From Acanthosepion pharaonis (lineage: Eukaryota; Mollusca; Cephalopoda; Sepiida; Sepiidae), in contig CAHIKZ030000060.1 of NCBI GenBank assembly GCA_903632075.3, positions 1,303,501-1,367,500 on the forward strand: a stretch of DNA of 64,000 bases, in the 5' to 3' direction. Each line of letters starts with the position of its first letter. The stretch's first letter is position 1. Shown in pieces: positions 33,026-44,544 of the stretch. The position numbers and the translations under genes were made by a program. The notes under the pieces are model-generated. The model was given only the letters and a program-made list of their open reading frames with translations. It was not told the DNA's origin and made no database searches.

Positions 33026-33232
33026 CATTATGAAATGGACAAAGTGCGATAATTATTTTAAGACATTTTTATGTTTAAACATTCTTTTTATAGATACAAA
33101 TTTCTCGGACATTCAGGCCGGTAAATGTTGTTTAATACTGTTTATTATAAACAGAGCATTTACTTAAATATTTGTATCTATATGTTTAAACATAAATATG
33201 TCTTTAAAATAATTTTTGATTTTGTCCATTTC

Positions 33233-33235
<3 letters not shown>
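33026..33235. mobile_element. Foldback element, palindromic copy
   Basis: TATGAAATGGACAAAGTGCG at the left, ATTTTGTCCATTTCATA at the right; central CTCGGACATTCAGGCCGGTA. It lacks the tRNA-like part, like 25155-25343 and 50672-50870. Confidence 0.75.

Positions 33236-33284
<49 letters not shown>
33236..33284. repeat. (TA)n microsatellite
   Basis: Alternating TA, directly after the foldback end. Confidence 0.95.
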
Positions 33285-33288
<4 letters not shown>

Positions 33289-33610
33289 CTAATCCAAATG
33301 CAGCTAGCTTCAGTTTTCAGTTAATTATTTTGTGCTTTTGAAATAATTATAAAAAATATATAAAATATTTGTAAAATTATCCACATGCTTTTATTCAGAC
33401 GTCAAACATAAGAAAAAAAAAATCATATGATTTAATCTGCATTTGTTTACTTCAACTGTATATTCAAGAATCTTCAGACCATAGTGCCTTTTTCTACTGA
33501 CTGATTCAAAATCACACAATTTTAAAGATTTCTGTAAAGTCTCCCCGGTCTCACACTGATTCTGTAATTCAGGTATCAATTTACACTCACATCTCTGAAG
33601 TTCTTATTTC
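33285..33610. other. No recognisable feature
   Basis: AT-rich, no motif seen. Confidence 0.4.
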
Positions 33611-33611
33611 A

Positions 33612-34180
33612 TAATCATCGTCATCATCATTATCATCATCATCATCCTCCTCATCATCATCAGTCCAATGACTGGGTGTGGTCGTATGGTATCTGCTGAG
33701 CACTTGACCAGTGCCATCCATCTATCTTGGTCGCGTGCCAATGTCTGGTTATCGATGAAGGACCTTCCAGTGTACTTAGTGACGCTGTAAGTCCATTTAT
33801 ACCCTTGACTATCTCTTCTTTCTTTTCTTTTTTTTACCTAGGGCGCAACCTTGTTGACAATGGAAATATTAGCTCTTCTGGTGTGTTCATACCATTTCAA
33901 CATTCTCTTCTTGATGGTGGTGATGAGGTCTTCTCACGGGTCTCTTTCTTGTCTGATGACGTCTCACACGAAGTCATATCTACGTACAGGATGTCTAGAA
34001 GCAGGTTCTGTAGTATCTCATTTCTAATAATTGGTTTCTTCGTTGTGATTCGTCTGTTGATGTCCAAGAGTCACAGACGTGCAGAAAGCTTGAGAACGCC
34101 AAATGCACTTATCTGTCTGATCTTTGTTTCAAAGAAGATGTTGTTGGGTTGCCGCCCCTTGACGATAATCAAAGGCGACG
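33612..34180 (-). pseudogene. LINE C-terminal fragment with (GAT)n tail
   Basis: Minus strand: a KRMLKWYEHTRRANISIVNK block (the WYGH..R motif of RTE-like LINE C-termini), then ARDQDRWMALVKC, and a 3' terminus of (GAT/GAG)n at 33612-33660. The (ATC)n run on the plus strand is therefore a LINE tail. Distinct from the GAA-tailed RTE family. Confidence 0.65.
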
Positions 34181-34391
34181 CGATATTTGAAAGCCTCTTT
34201 CTTTTTTACCTTTGACTTTTGGAGCAGCAACACACGTTTCCTTTTGTTCCAATAGAGACAAGGCATGTAAGTACTTCAGAGACGCAGAAAGAAGATTGTA
34301 TTGAACTGTTCATAACTCCAACTTCGCTTTTTTCTTTATCCTTCTGTAACATTTCTTCTTAATACATTTATTAATTATTGTTCATTGAATT

Positions 34392-34559
34392 CTGTCTTGT
34401 GTCCCTTATTTTTACCCAGACCCACATGAGTCCGCCAAATATTGTTTGCGGGACAAAGGTGCCAGGAGGCATACAATGATAATACTTTCCATTCCTGTAA
34501 CAATATTCTTGTATTTCCAAATGATTCATAGTTTGTTGCGGATTTGAATCAGCCCACAA
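34392..34559 (-). other. Unassigned peptide-like repeat, copy 2
   Basis: Open minus frame with EIQEYCYRNGKYYHCMPPGT and FVPQTIFGGLMWVWVKIRD. It matches a broken copy at 1098-1206. The codon-level similarity between copies suggests a once-coding mobile sequence of unknown type. Confidence 0.4.
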
Positions 34560-35450
34560 AGGAAAAGGTAAAAAAAAAGCTGTTTAAATATAAGAAAATA
34601 AGATATTTTTATGTTTTTTTACAATTTCATTTTTCTTAGCGTATGTGAGTGTTACAGTTCCTATATTTGTCAGATTAGAATCTTTTCCTTGTAGATGTTT
34701 GTTAAGATCAAAAGAAATGTGATTTCTTCGTGTGTATGTGTGACAAAGAAGAGTCAAGAGAAAAAGTGAAGGAGAAAGTGTAAGTGTTTCGTAGCTTCGC
34801 GAGGATGACGGATGAATGTGTAAAGAAATTTCTTTTAAATTGAACATTGTGACCTGTAGCCGTTTGTTGCCGGTTGTCCCTCCCAACTACCTTGTCTGCC
34901 TGGAAACTTTGGTTAAATACCCTTTAAAGTGATCCCGAGCATGTTTGTTTTTTTTTAATGTTGGCAGGGATGAAACCCGTTGTTTGAAAAATGTTAAATA
35001 TTTATTTTGAAAGCATTAATTTCTTAACCAGAACAATGCACAATCTTCTGACTCAGAACCCATTTCTTTTGTCATTTAGTGTTTGACATTGTTGGTGTTT
35101 ATTTCCATCTTCACTGTACAGTTTTACAACAGCTGCCATAGTGTTACTCTTGAAATTATTTTTATTCTGGGGCACTTTTCATTGAGAATTGGCTTACAAC
35201 GTTCCTGTTTGCCTATATTGGTTGAAAGTCCTTTCCAATAACCATTCAAATTAAAAAGAAAAAAAAATCTTTTTTTTTCTTTTGGAATAACCCAAAATTT
35301 TTTGCTGAAAACTTGTTAAATATAACGTCCATCTGGACAGTTAAAAACAATGTTTACTTTAATTGACATTCTTAGTTCAAAGAGCTTTTTTTTCTTTTTT
35401 TTTTACCGAAATGAAAGTAAAAATCGTTACCCTCTGTTTATTTATTTATT
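34560..35450. other. No recognisable feature
   Basis: No coding domain or repeat match seen. Confidence 0.45.
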
Positions 35451-35454
35451 TTTT

Positions 35455-36150
35455 AATCGAATTTACCGAAGTTAGGCAGTAAAGCTATTAATACAAAAGG
35501 AGTTACTGGATGTGAAAGACTTAAAAAAGAGAAACATTATTAAGAAGTAAGAACAATAGAAGAGTAATCAGAAAGACAGTAGATAACGATTGACATTGTA
35601 TTTAAATTTTGCAAATCAAAGTTGGCCGGAATGCATGCAGCCTGAAGAGAGTTCTACAAGCGAGAAATGCAATAAAAGAAACTGTATATAGAACTTACGA
35701 TTACATCTAGTCAGTTCAACTACGAATTGATGAGACCTTGCCGCCAATCTAGCACTGCGTTTAAATTCATAAAGTTGATGTACTATAGCGAAGATCTCAT
35801 CGAAACAATTACCATGAAAATATTTATAGAAAAGCTACAGGGAAGCTACAGGGAAGCAACTTTATGGCAGTGAGAAGTGACTTAAGACGAGATGCCAGGT
35901 CAGGACCGATTATATTGCTGATTCTTCTTTTGATATTATCAAGAATTTTTAAATATGTAGTAGTAGCACAGGACCATATGTGGCAGCAATATTCCAGTCA
36001 TAGGAGAATGGTAGACTTATAGATATCTAAGACAGATTCAAGAAAGAAAAATTTTCTTGTACGATAGATTGAACCAACTTTCTTAGCACTTAGCAATCGA
36101 TTCAATGCACTCTTTCCATTTAATGTCAGCCGAGAATGTTACCCCAATAA
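35455..36150 (-). pseudogene. Jockey/CR1-type LINE C-terminal fragment
   Basis: Minus strand: a FFLESVLDIYKSTI-like block, RLEYCCHIWSCA-like, ILDNIKRRISNIIGPDLAS, STNFMNLNAVLDWRQGLINS-like region and the 3' end with TTTTGTATTAATAGCTTTAC. Heavily frameshifted. Confidence 0.7.
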
Positions 36151-37020
36151 GGAGCAACTACTCACTCTCCTGCAGGTTAGCATCAGATATGCCAAAAATC
36201 AGGGATTTATCCGATTCAAACAAAATTTTTGAATACCGATTCATTATTGAATTAAATGTTTAATGAAAAGTTTATTTCATTAAAAAAAAAAAAAAAAAAT
36301 TTAGGGAAATATGTTTTGGGAGTATGTTTCCCATATTTTCGATATCTCGTGTGTACTTTTTTATTTTGAAGGATGTTCGTCATTTCATTTACATTTTTAC
36401 AAAGAAAAATTCCTGAAGATATTATTTCTGCAAAATAAAATTAGTTCACTATTAAGTGTGAACATATGTAAAATTCGGCCTGTGTCTTTCTAAAATAATG
36501 CAATAAAATTTAAAAAAAAATATTTTTGCTGCTTGCATAATTTAATAAAACACGCCATTTTCTTTCAGATTAAGCAAAAAACTCTACTCTTAAAAAAAAA
36601 ATTACTCGTAATTTTTCAGTGCGATTTTGATATTAATCCCGTTGTTGTTCCTTAAAAGAGTTTATTTTATTAAATAAGTAGTTTAAGCTAGCTCTTGCGA
36701 AGGGCTCTTGATTAGGACTTTCTTGCAATAGGTAGGGAGGAGTAGACATAATGGACAACAATAAACTACAGAATAACTCAAAACTGATCACTGCATTTAA
36801 GTATTGCATTAATATTTAAATTTATCTTTTAAAAGTTTAATGATAATTCGTTTGCTGCCACTTAATTTGAGGACAGTTTGATGTACGTAGGTCCTTTCCG
36901 TAAAAAAAATATATTTCACGGATGACTTTCGCTGGATTTCATAATTAATTTCAATTATTCCCTATTTCCAAGTTATATAAATTGTTATCGTACAAAAAAA
37001 AAAAAAATGACACAAAAATC
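36151..37020. other. No recognisable feature
   Basis: AT-rich with A-runs near 36283 and 36585. Nothing supported. Confidence 0.45.
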
Positions 37021-37026
37021 ACATAA

Positions 37027-37120
37027 AAATCGCCGAAAACAATGGCAATAATGAAAAGTTGGGAATCCAAAATTTCAGGATCGCGAGTCCAGATCCGTCT
37101 TGGAATGTTTTTAATTTGCT
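37027..37120 (+). repeat. Local direct repeat, copy 1
   Basis: GAAAAGTTGGGAATCCAAAA, TTTCAGGATCGCGAGTCC and ATGTTTTTAATTTG match 37322-37420. Confidence 0.7.
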
Positions 37121-37321
37121 CACGGAGTCAGCCTGATTCCAAAATGGTATATGTTGGGCTACGGCCTCTAGGATTAAAATAAATATAAAAAAAAACGGAA
37201 ATTTTATTTTTGCAACACTAATTTGAGAACAGCAATTTCTTCATTTGAACATGAGCTATTGAAAGCTACTGAGTTGTGCCCCTTTAATTGTTTTTATCAG
37301 CAGAAGCCAAGATGGTGGAAT

Positions 37322-37420
37322 CCGGAAACAATCGCAGTAATGAAAACTTGGGAATTCAAAATTTCAGGATTGCGGTTCCGGACCTGGCCCGAAAATGTTT
37401 TTAATTTGTGACACAGTGAC
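37322..37420 (+). repeat. Local direct repeat, copy 2
   Basis: Second copy of 37027-37120, offset about 295 bp, roughly 80% similar by eye. Confidence 0.7.
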
Positions 37421-38130
37421 ATTGGCATTGATTATAAGAGATGATTCTGAAGGGTTTTTCTTTTTATTGGTTGGGTATATACCAACGAAGAGGGACGGAA
37501 AACACTGGATCTCGACGAAAAGGTCATAGACAAGACTTCCACATGGGAACACCATAGACGTACGGGACGAACGTAGCCAAGAGACCAGAAATCAAACGAG
37601 GACGATCAAAAGTGAAACGGCACTGGGTAACAAGAACAGAAATCTTTGGTAACGCACGAGACTCCTGTGGTTCGTCAACACGGAGCACTGCCAGACATTG
37701 CTTCTTCCCAGTGGAGCCTAAAACTTTACCAGATGGCTAGCAAAGGAATCATTTGCATGGCTAACACTGCTTAGCTTACCGTTCCGACGATCTCATGAGA
37801 AAGATGGCTGATACATTCTTTCTTCATAACCGGACGCTCCGTGGTTCGCTCCGTGGTTCGCTCCGTGGTTCACTCCGTGGTTCGCACCGGCTCTGTTCTG
37901 GCAGGGCAGCTATGTACAGTCTTTCTGCAGTGAGAGCATTCTAAACGTCGTCTCTTTGACCGATGGTGGTGACTACCATTTTCGGTAGCGGTTGGCTGCT
38001 CTGTCCGCATTTCGTTTCCGTTACAGATTCATTTTGAAGAAAGCAAACCCAGTCCTGACCAAAGTTTTCATGCAACCTAAAATCCTGACTAATTCGATTT
38101 TTATTCTTATTTTTTATTTCATGAAATTTT
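37421..38130. other. Unassigned, with a small minisatellite
   Basis: At 37846-37890 a 14-bp unit (CTCCGTGGTTCGCT) repeats about four times. The rest has no recognised feature. Confidence 0.5.
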
Positions 38131-38133
38131 ATA

Positions 38134-39378
38134 CAGTGGGCTATGATAAGTTTTTAGCCACCCTTAATTACAGCAATTTTGGCTTGTTTAATAACGTATC
38201 TTCTTTTTTTCAGACAATACCGTGTTAGTATCAAACTACTCTCATCTATGAATGATAATTGACTTATATTTTGTAAGGAAAGTTCGTGGAAGTAAGGAAA
38301 TGAGTGAATTTCAACAAGGGCAAATAATAGGATGGCATCAGTGTTGCAAGTCAAATAGAGAAATTGCTAGGTTTTTCCAGGTTAATCATCAAACGGTTAA
38401 TAATATTGTCAAGAAAGTTAATGAAGAAGGCTATTATCGTGTGGAACAACGTTCAGGAAGACAAAGCATCATGTCTGAGAGAACGAAAAGGGCGCTGAAG
38501 ATGGAAGTCATCAGAAACCGTTGTCAGAGCTTCAAAGATGTCGCCAACAACATAAAAATGTCGCCATGTTCGGTGAGAAAGACTCTGAAAGACCTAGGCT
38601 ATCAAAGAAGAGTTTCAAGAAAGAAGTCATTGATTTCAAAGGTTAAAATGAACAGGCGTATGGACTGGGCGAGAGAATTCGAGTGCAAAGATTATGAATT
38701 CTGTCAGTCTTTAATTTGGTCAGATGAAAGTAAATTCTGCCAATATACCAATTCGAGATTTGTTTGTTTGGAGAAATCAGAGTCAGACTTGGAACACTGA
38801 ATATCTGCAGGCGACCGTGAAACATGGATCGATTGGAGTAATGGTGTGGGGTGCTGTCTGGTTTCGAGGGAAATCTGAGCTGATTCTTGTTGATGAGTGG
38901 ATTAATGGTCCAAAATACTGTCAAATATTAGAGAAAGGACTACTCCTACTATTCGAAACCAATCAGATTGGCAAGAATGTCTACCTTTATCAAGAATATT
39001 GAGCGCCATGTCATACGAGCAAAGTAGCAAAGGCCCGGAAGGAATCGTAAGGAATCAAGTCACTGTCCAAAATCCTGACATGAATGCAATAGAGCACGTT
39101 TGGGAGCACCATCACCGAAAACTCCGAGAGCGTACAACAAAAATCACGTTAGGGGCAACCCTTAAACAAAGAAGTAGCAAAATATGGCTCAAATGATTGT
39201 TGATAACTGGATCAAATCCATGAAAAATCGAATACAAGCACTGAAAATAGCAAATAGAGGACCTACTTTATACTAGTTCCAAATACTGTTTATTTATGTT
39301 GAATAGAGATTATGTAAGTGAATTTTGAAATTGGATCTAGTTTATTTCTTCAGGCTAAAAACTTTTCTTAGGCCACTA
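38134..39378 (+). mobile_element. Tc1-like DNA transposon, 1245 bp
   Basis: Ends are CAGTGGGCTATGATAAGTTT at the left and the complement of CTAAGAAAAGTTTTTAGCC plus CACTA at the right, with TA on both sides (38132-38133; 39379-39380). Size and termini are typical of Tc1-family elements. It encodes the broken transposase below. Confidence 0.85.
38300..39196 (+). pseudogene. Tc1-like transposase, inactivated
   Basis: N-terminal helix-turn-helix (SEFQQGQIIGWHQCCKSNRE, IARFFQVNHQTVNNIVKKVN), second DNA-binding part (GRQSIMSERTKRALKMEVIR ... CSVRKTLKDLGYQ), first catalytic Asp in SLIWSDESKF, then a frameshift near 38,750, the GVMVWGAVW block, and a stop where the second catalytic Asp (QDNAPCHT in relatives) should be; APCHTSKV follows in another frame. 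The final PDMNAIEHVWE keeps the third acidic residue. At least two frameshifts and one stop: dead. Confidence 0.9.
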
Positions 39379-39472
39379 TATGATTTCCCAATATTCAAAA
39401 AAATACTTATATTTCATTCAAGTTATTTGTCTTATTTATTTGGCTCATTTGAAATTGACCTTAAAAAACATT

Positions 39473-39654
39473 GCTAAAGAAGTGGCAAAATATGGATCAG
39501 ACGAGTGTTGATAACTTGGTCAAATCCATGAAAAATCGAATACAAGTACTGAAACTGGCAAATGGAGGACCTACTCTATACTAGTTTATGCAATTAAATT
39601 TTGAATTTGGATGTAGTTTATTTCTCTTGGGTAAAAACATTTCTTAGGCCACTG
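39473..39654 (+). repeat. Extra Tc1 right end
   Basis: Repeats 39165-39378 (GAAGTGGCAAAATATGG, AAATCCATGAAAAATCGAAT, GGACCTACTCTATACTAG) and ends CTTAGGCCACTG then TA. It differs at several sites from the first right end, so it comes from a related but different copy. Confidence 0.8.
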
Positions 39655-39659
39655 TAGTT

Positions 39660-40170
39660 GGTCGTAAAGCCAGGGAGATTAACAGGAGAAGGAAATTCTT
39701 AGTCCAGATCTTTTGACATTAAATTCCGAATGTTAGAATTCTAAATATGGGTCTGACCGTTAAACAAATAATTTGTATTTGGAAAAATGTGTAGGAGTTA
39801 AAATAGTCTTTAGTTGATTTAAAGTCTGGGTAATTAGTACACAGAAAAATCTGAAGTTGAGAAAATGCTTTTAATAGTTGATCCACGGGAAAAAGATGTG
39901 GTCAAGAAAAGACTTTGATTATCAGCGAAGAATCGTTGGCTGTTGTTATTGAGGATTCGCTTGAAGTCACAGAGACATTTTTTCCATTACCCGCTGGTAG
40001 GAGGCAGTTATATATCCACGTCTTCTTTTGAGCTTGAAAGACTTAGAGACAGTCGCATCTCTGCTTCTGAAAGTCAAAATCTGTGTTTTTTTTTAGTTTT
40101 CTTTGATTGGTAAAATATTTTTCACATGCTAATGCTAATTTCTAACCAATAGACTTTTGATTTAAATGGT
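39660..40170. other. No recognisable feature
   Basis: No motif seen. Confidence 0.4.
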
Positions 40171-40171
40171 G

Positions 40172-40173
<2 letters not shown>

Positions 40174-40234
<61 letters not shown>
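40174..40234. repeat. (TA)n microsatellite
   Basis: About 60 bp of alternating TA. Confidence 0.95.
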
Positions 40235-40238
<4 letters not shown>

Positions 40239-41135
40239 AAATTTGTCTGTTATTATGTATAGAATACATTTTGGGCATGTTTTAATATAGTATGTATGTG
40301 TGTATGTAATTGTGTTGGAAATAGCGTTTCTTTCAGAAAGTTTTCGTTTATTATTAGACAATTTCAAACGCTATAAAAAAATGAACGCCCATTGTACGAA
40401 ACACAAAATCTAGTGTCTAGTTACCTGATGACCATCCCATTTGGTTAAACGTTGTTTGATAAAAAAAATCGTTCTATCAAATAATTGTCTTTTAGACAAA
40501 AATAATGCATGTGTCTCATGTATTTTAAGAAAAAGAAATCCTCGTTTTATTTTGTATCCGTAATAACATTCAATTAGGCAGAATTCCACAATTGAACTAG
40601 CTTTGAAGTTTGATTTCAAACTGTGTTGCCCAGAAAGTAGCAAGTTAAATCAATTAATGCCTTCTGAAAACTTTGAAACATTTATTTATGTTTCTTGTTT
40701 GCTGATAACTTTGGTTCATCAATGAACAACATGGCGTTATGGAAGGCCTTGGGAAATGGATGCCAACTTCTGACTTTAAACGAAAGACTACGCCAAGAAT
40801 AATAAAATAAGAGTCTGTTGTTTTGTAGTAAATTGCCACACGACGTCAATTCATTCATTCAGTCTAAATATTGTTTAAATGTTTTAAATCTATCATTTTC
40901 GGTCATTCGTCTACAACTAAGACTTGGAGACAAAAAACTATTGGTTTTAATCGTTACTTAATTTATCAGTTTTGAAAAATCATTATTGTTTTTTTTTTCC
41001 AAAGCATGAGGGAACAAGCAGGTAAGATTCTCTTACGGGCGTAATGGTTTTTTTAGTAAGTAAGTTTTCTTTTGGCGATCACAGTTCTCCACGATTTCAG
41101 GTCTAGAATTTGAATTTGTCGCAGATAGCAGCATC
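40235..41135. other. No recognisable feature
   Basis: ORFs without recognisable domains; no repeat match. Confidence 0.45.
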
Positions 41136-41152
41136 AAGCCTGGTCCTGAACG

Positions 41153-41419
41153 ATATTTATTTGTACAATATGGTACAAAATGTGGCACAAGGCCTAAAAG
41201 GGGGTTGGGGAAGGACGGTCTTCTGTCTTAAATCTAAACTTAGCTAGTCCCAGATACGGACCCAACCATACCAACAATATCTCAATCACCAAAACAACAC
41301 ATTCACTCCTACCTTTCTTACTGCGTCCACCATAATACCTCAAATTCTCTCTGAAATCCTAACTAGTCACCTTATGTACAGATATTGTTCGTGGGGGGAG
41401 GGGCATAAAACAACAATTT
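41153..41419 (-). mobile_element. Short retroposon 'X' with 17-bp target duplication
   Basis: AAGCCTGGTCCTGAACG occurs at 41136-41152 and again at 41420-41436, exactly bounding 267 bp. A perfect 17-bp duplication is typical of LINE-driven insertion. The element (minus strand) starts AAATTGTTGTTTTATGCCCC and ends with GGCCTTGTGCCACATTTTG then an AT-rich tail AAATAAATAT. No tRNA-like boxes or ORF seen. A diverged copy is at 8165-8400. Confidence 0.8.
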
Positions 41420-41439
41420 AAGCCTGGTCCTGAACGCGC

Positions 41440-41880
41440 CAAAAATTTCCTGTTGGTCTCTTTTATTCATGTTTTTGACCACACATGCAAATTAGCGATG
41501 GTTCTACAAGGCTTAGAATCACGCATGCGCTTTAAAAAATTGCAAATGGCGGTCCCGACCGACAGACGAAACATCGTAAACTGTTATATGAAAAAAAAAC
41601 AAAAAAAAACAAAACATTAATAGTTCTTTTAATTCATTTTTTCATATTATGCACAACATTTGTGCATATGAAAAAAATAAATAGAGGAAAAAAGAAAACT
41701 GTTGCTGTCTATTTTTTTAGGTTCGGAGATCAAGCGACAAGGCTCACTGTAAAAATGTCGACGGATACTCAATGTGATATAAAGCGAAAAACCATTTTAT
41801 TAAGATAAATGAAAGCAAATTCTGTTAAATATTAGGGATGCACAAATTTGGTAGTTTTTGCGCCCGGAAAAGGAGGCAAT
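41440..41880. other. No recognisable feature
   Basis: Nothing supported. Confidence 0.4.
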
Positions 41881-41882
41881 AT

Positions 41883-42420
41883 ATTCCTGGACTATTTTTC
41901 CTAAAATAAGGCTATAGTAAAAATATGAAGTTTACAATCAAAATCAATCAAATAACAAAATATCACAAGCCAGTGTATGCAAAACAATGCAAATTACAAG
42001 GAAGAAGGAAGAATGAAAGAGTTCCAGCGAGGTCAAACCCAGTTAAAAGTCTATATTTAACTTGAAGGTATAAAATATGAATGTTCTTAATAGTTCTTGT
42101 TATTTGATGTGAGTTGCCAAAGTTCGTGTCAGAATGTGCTCGTGTCTTCTGAGTTTAGAGTCTTCAATGGAGAGCATTATTTTTTTTTAGAACAGTACTT
42201 GTTCTCTGACATGGAAACGACTATTTAGTTACAATAATCATGGTGAAAACAAGACTTAATTCTGTCATGAAAATTCCAAGATGGTTGTCAAGACATCATT
42301 GAGGTGTGAGTTTCTTTAAGTCCATGCTCGGTTAGGTTTTCAGATCTTTTGAAAGGTGTTACATCTCCCATTCCCTATGAGGTCATATTGCAGAAATTTT
42401 TCTATTTTTTTTCCTTTTTA
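41883..42420 (+). repeat. Tandem duplication, unit 1
   Basis: Unit of about 565 bp with TTTACAATCAAAATCAATCA, CAAAACAATGCAAATTACAA, GTTCTTAATAGTTCTTGTTA, TCTTCTGAGTTTAGAGTCTT, GGAAACGACTATTT in that order, all repeated in unit 2. Confidence 0.8.
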
Positions 42421-42429
42421 TAAATACTT

Positions 42430-42935
42430 TCCTGGACAAGTAACTTATTTTTTCTAAAATAAGATTCAATGATAGTTGTGAGAACAAGGTCCAGTTTACA
42501 ATCAAAATCAATTAAATAATATGGGATATCACAAGAAAAAAACCAGCGTATACAAAACAATGCAAATTACAAAGTATAAAATAAAAAGGTCCCAGTGAGG
42601 TCGAACCCAGTTAAAGGTCTATATTTACCTTAAAGATATAAAATGTGAAGGTTCTTAATAGCTCTTGTTATTTGATGTGAGTTGTCGAAAGTCGTGACAG
42701 AATCCGTTCGTGTCTTCTGAGTTCAGAGTCTTCAACGTAGAGCGTTGTTTTTTTAGAACAGTATATGTTCGCTGTTGTGGAAACGACTATTTTTGTGCAG
42801 TATTCGAGCTGAATATGAGACTTAATTCCGTCTTGAAAACGATACTTTGGTTGTGAAGACTTCGTTTAGAAATGGGTTTCTTTGTGTCTACGCTCGGTCA
42901 AGTTTTTAGATGTTTTGAAAAGCGTCGCTTCACCC
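42430..42935 (+). repeat. Tandem duplication, unit 2
   Basis: Second unit, about 80-85% similar by eye. No ORF is conserved between units, so this is non-coding. Confidence 0.8.
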
Positions 42936-43660
42936 ACAGATCGGCGTTCACTACTCCACCGGCGTCGGGTTTTTTTCCGGCGGTCGCGTCTTCTACTGCT
43001 GGCTTCAAGTTTCCAATTGCCCCGATGTTCGAATTGCTGCTATTTTTAAGGCTAAAGGTCGGCTCCGATTTACCCGAAATATTTTGGCGGTCAACAGAAA
43101 GATTTCTGATTTCAACCGAGTTGAATTAAAAATCATGTTTATCAAAACGACTTATTGTCGTAGAAAACCGTAACCCTAATCTATAACTCTAACCCTGCCC
43201 TAACCCTATCCCTAAGTTTTTCTTTTCCTTTCTTCACCTTCAGTTGACCCTCCCCCATTCCTTGGTGAAGGAGTTTTGAATGCAGGGTGGCAAGGTTCAG
43301 GTTTCAGTAAATTATTTTATTATCTTCCACCTTTCACCCAAACTACCGAGAACCGAAATCTACACACAGTGAAAAAAAAAAATGAAAACTTAATCACAGG
43401 TAAGTTAGAGTTTCTTGATCCTATCCCCACCCCACGATCTTGTGATCACAAAACGTACAGAATTGTTTGCATATTTTTTTTCCGTTGTTTTTTCTCTTTC
43501 AAATAACTAACTTCCTGATCCGGGAGAATAAACTGAATGACAGGAGAGTTCCATAAGATTTCTACTAAGCTCTTTGATTAATTCCTCTTAGAATCTAAAC
43601 AAACTAACGAAAAATTTCAAGATGAAAACGAACACCATCATATTACGTACGTTTCAGTTG
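42936..43660. other. Unassigned, with a degenerate telomere-like stretch
   Basis: At 43171-43216 there are about seven imperfect CCCTAA/CTCTAA/CCCTAT units. The rest has no recognised feature. Confidence 0.5.
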
Positions 43661-43667
43661 CATTTTA

Positions 43668-44172
43668 TTCCAATTAATCGTCACCGAAAACGGCCACATC
43701 GATAAGGAGGCGTTTTCCCGTTTTATTTATGATAACTTTGACAACAGTCGCCTGAACGTTTCATACTCTGGCATTGCCCATCCGGAGCTCTGTGCACTTT
43801 TAAGTTTTCTAACTTGGTCAACAATCACCTGAATCTTTCATATTCTGGTAACTCCAATCCGGGGGAAAGTGTACTTTTTAAGCTTTACAATGAATTGTCA
43901 CCGAAAATGGCCACATCGATGAGGAGGCATTTTCCTGATTTATTTATGATAACTTTGACAACAGTCGCCTGAACGTTTCACATTCTGGCATTGCCCATCG
44001 TGAACTCTGCACTTTTAAGTTTTCCAATTAATCGTCATCGAAAACGGCCACATTTATGAGGAGGCTTTTTCCTCTTTTATTTATGATAACTTGGTCAACA
44101 GTCGCTTGAACCTTTCACATTCTGGCAACTCCATGACGGAGGTCAGTGTAATTTTTAAGCTTTCCAATTAAA
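43668..44172 (+). repeat. Tandem repeat of about 140 bp, three full and one partial unit
   Basis: Each unit has AATTAATCGTCACCGAAAAC, GGCCACATCGATGAGGAGGC-like, TTATTTATGATAACTTTGAC, CAGTCGCCTGAACGTTTCA and ACTTTTAAG. Units start near 43668, 43890 and 44028; a partial unit lies at 43812-43888. Confidence 0.85.
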
Positions 44173-44540
44173 TTGGTTGCGTGAACTCAAATATGCGATC
44201 TGTTTATATCTTGAAATCTCATAAGATTTTGGTCTTTTTGATCACCTTTTCTGCGTTTTCAATTCACAAGATTTAATGACGTAGGTGACAATACCAACCT
44301 CCTTTTCACGCAGTCTTCACTTGTCCGAATCCGCTTGGCAGTAGATGTTCTTTCGGGCTGAATTAGAATTCATGGTTCCGTTTTGTGCGACTACCAGTAA
44401 GTTTCCTTATTTGCGTTTCAATTCACCTTTCGTTAACCAATCCTGTAAATCTTTATTCTGATTTTCTCAGTATTGATATAAGGGACAATTCTGGCGACAT
44501 TAACACAGATGTTAGTGTATTTCTTCACCTTGTCACTTTC
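44173..44540. other. Unassigned, may hold more of the LINE below
   Basis: On the minus strand, codons like VARIVPYINTEKIRIKIYRI suggest a frameshifted continuation of the element at 44545-44775. Confidence 0.35.
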
Positions 44541-44544
44541 TTTG

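Noticed and set aside
33727..34215. 162-codon plus-strand frame
   Set aside because: Antisense to a LINE C-terminal region that reads on the minus strand with a (GAT)n tail.
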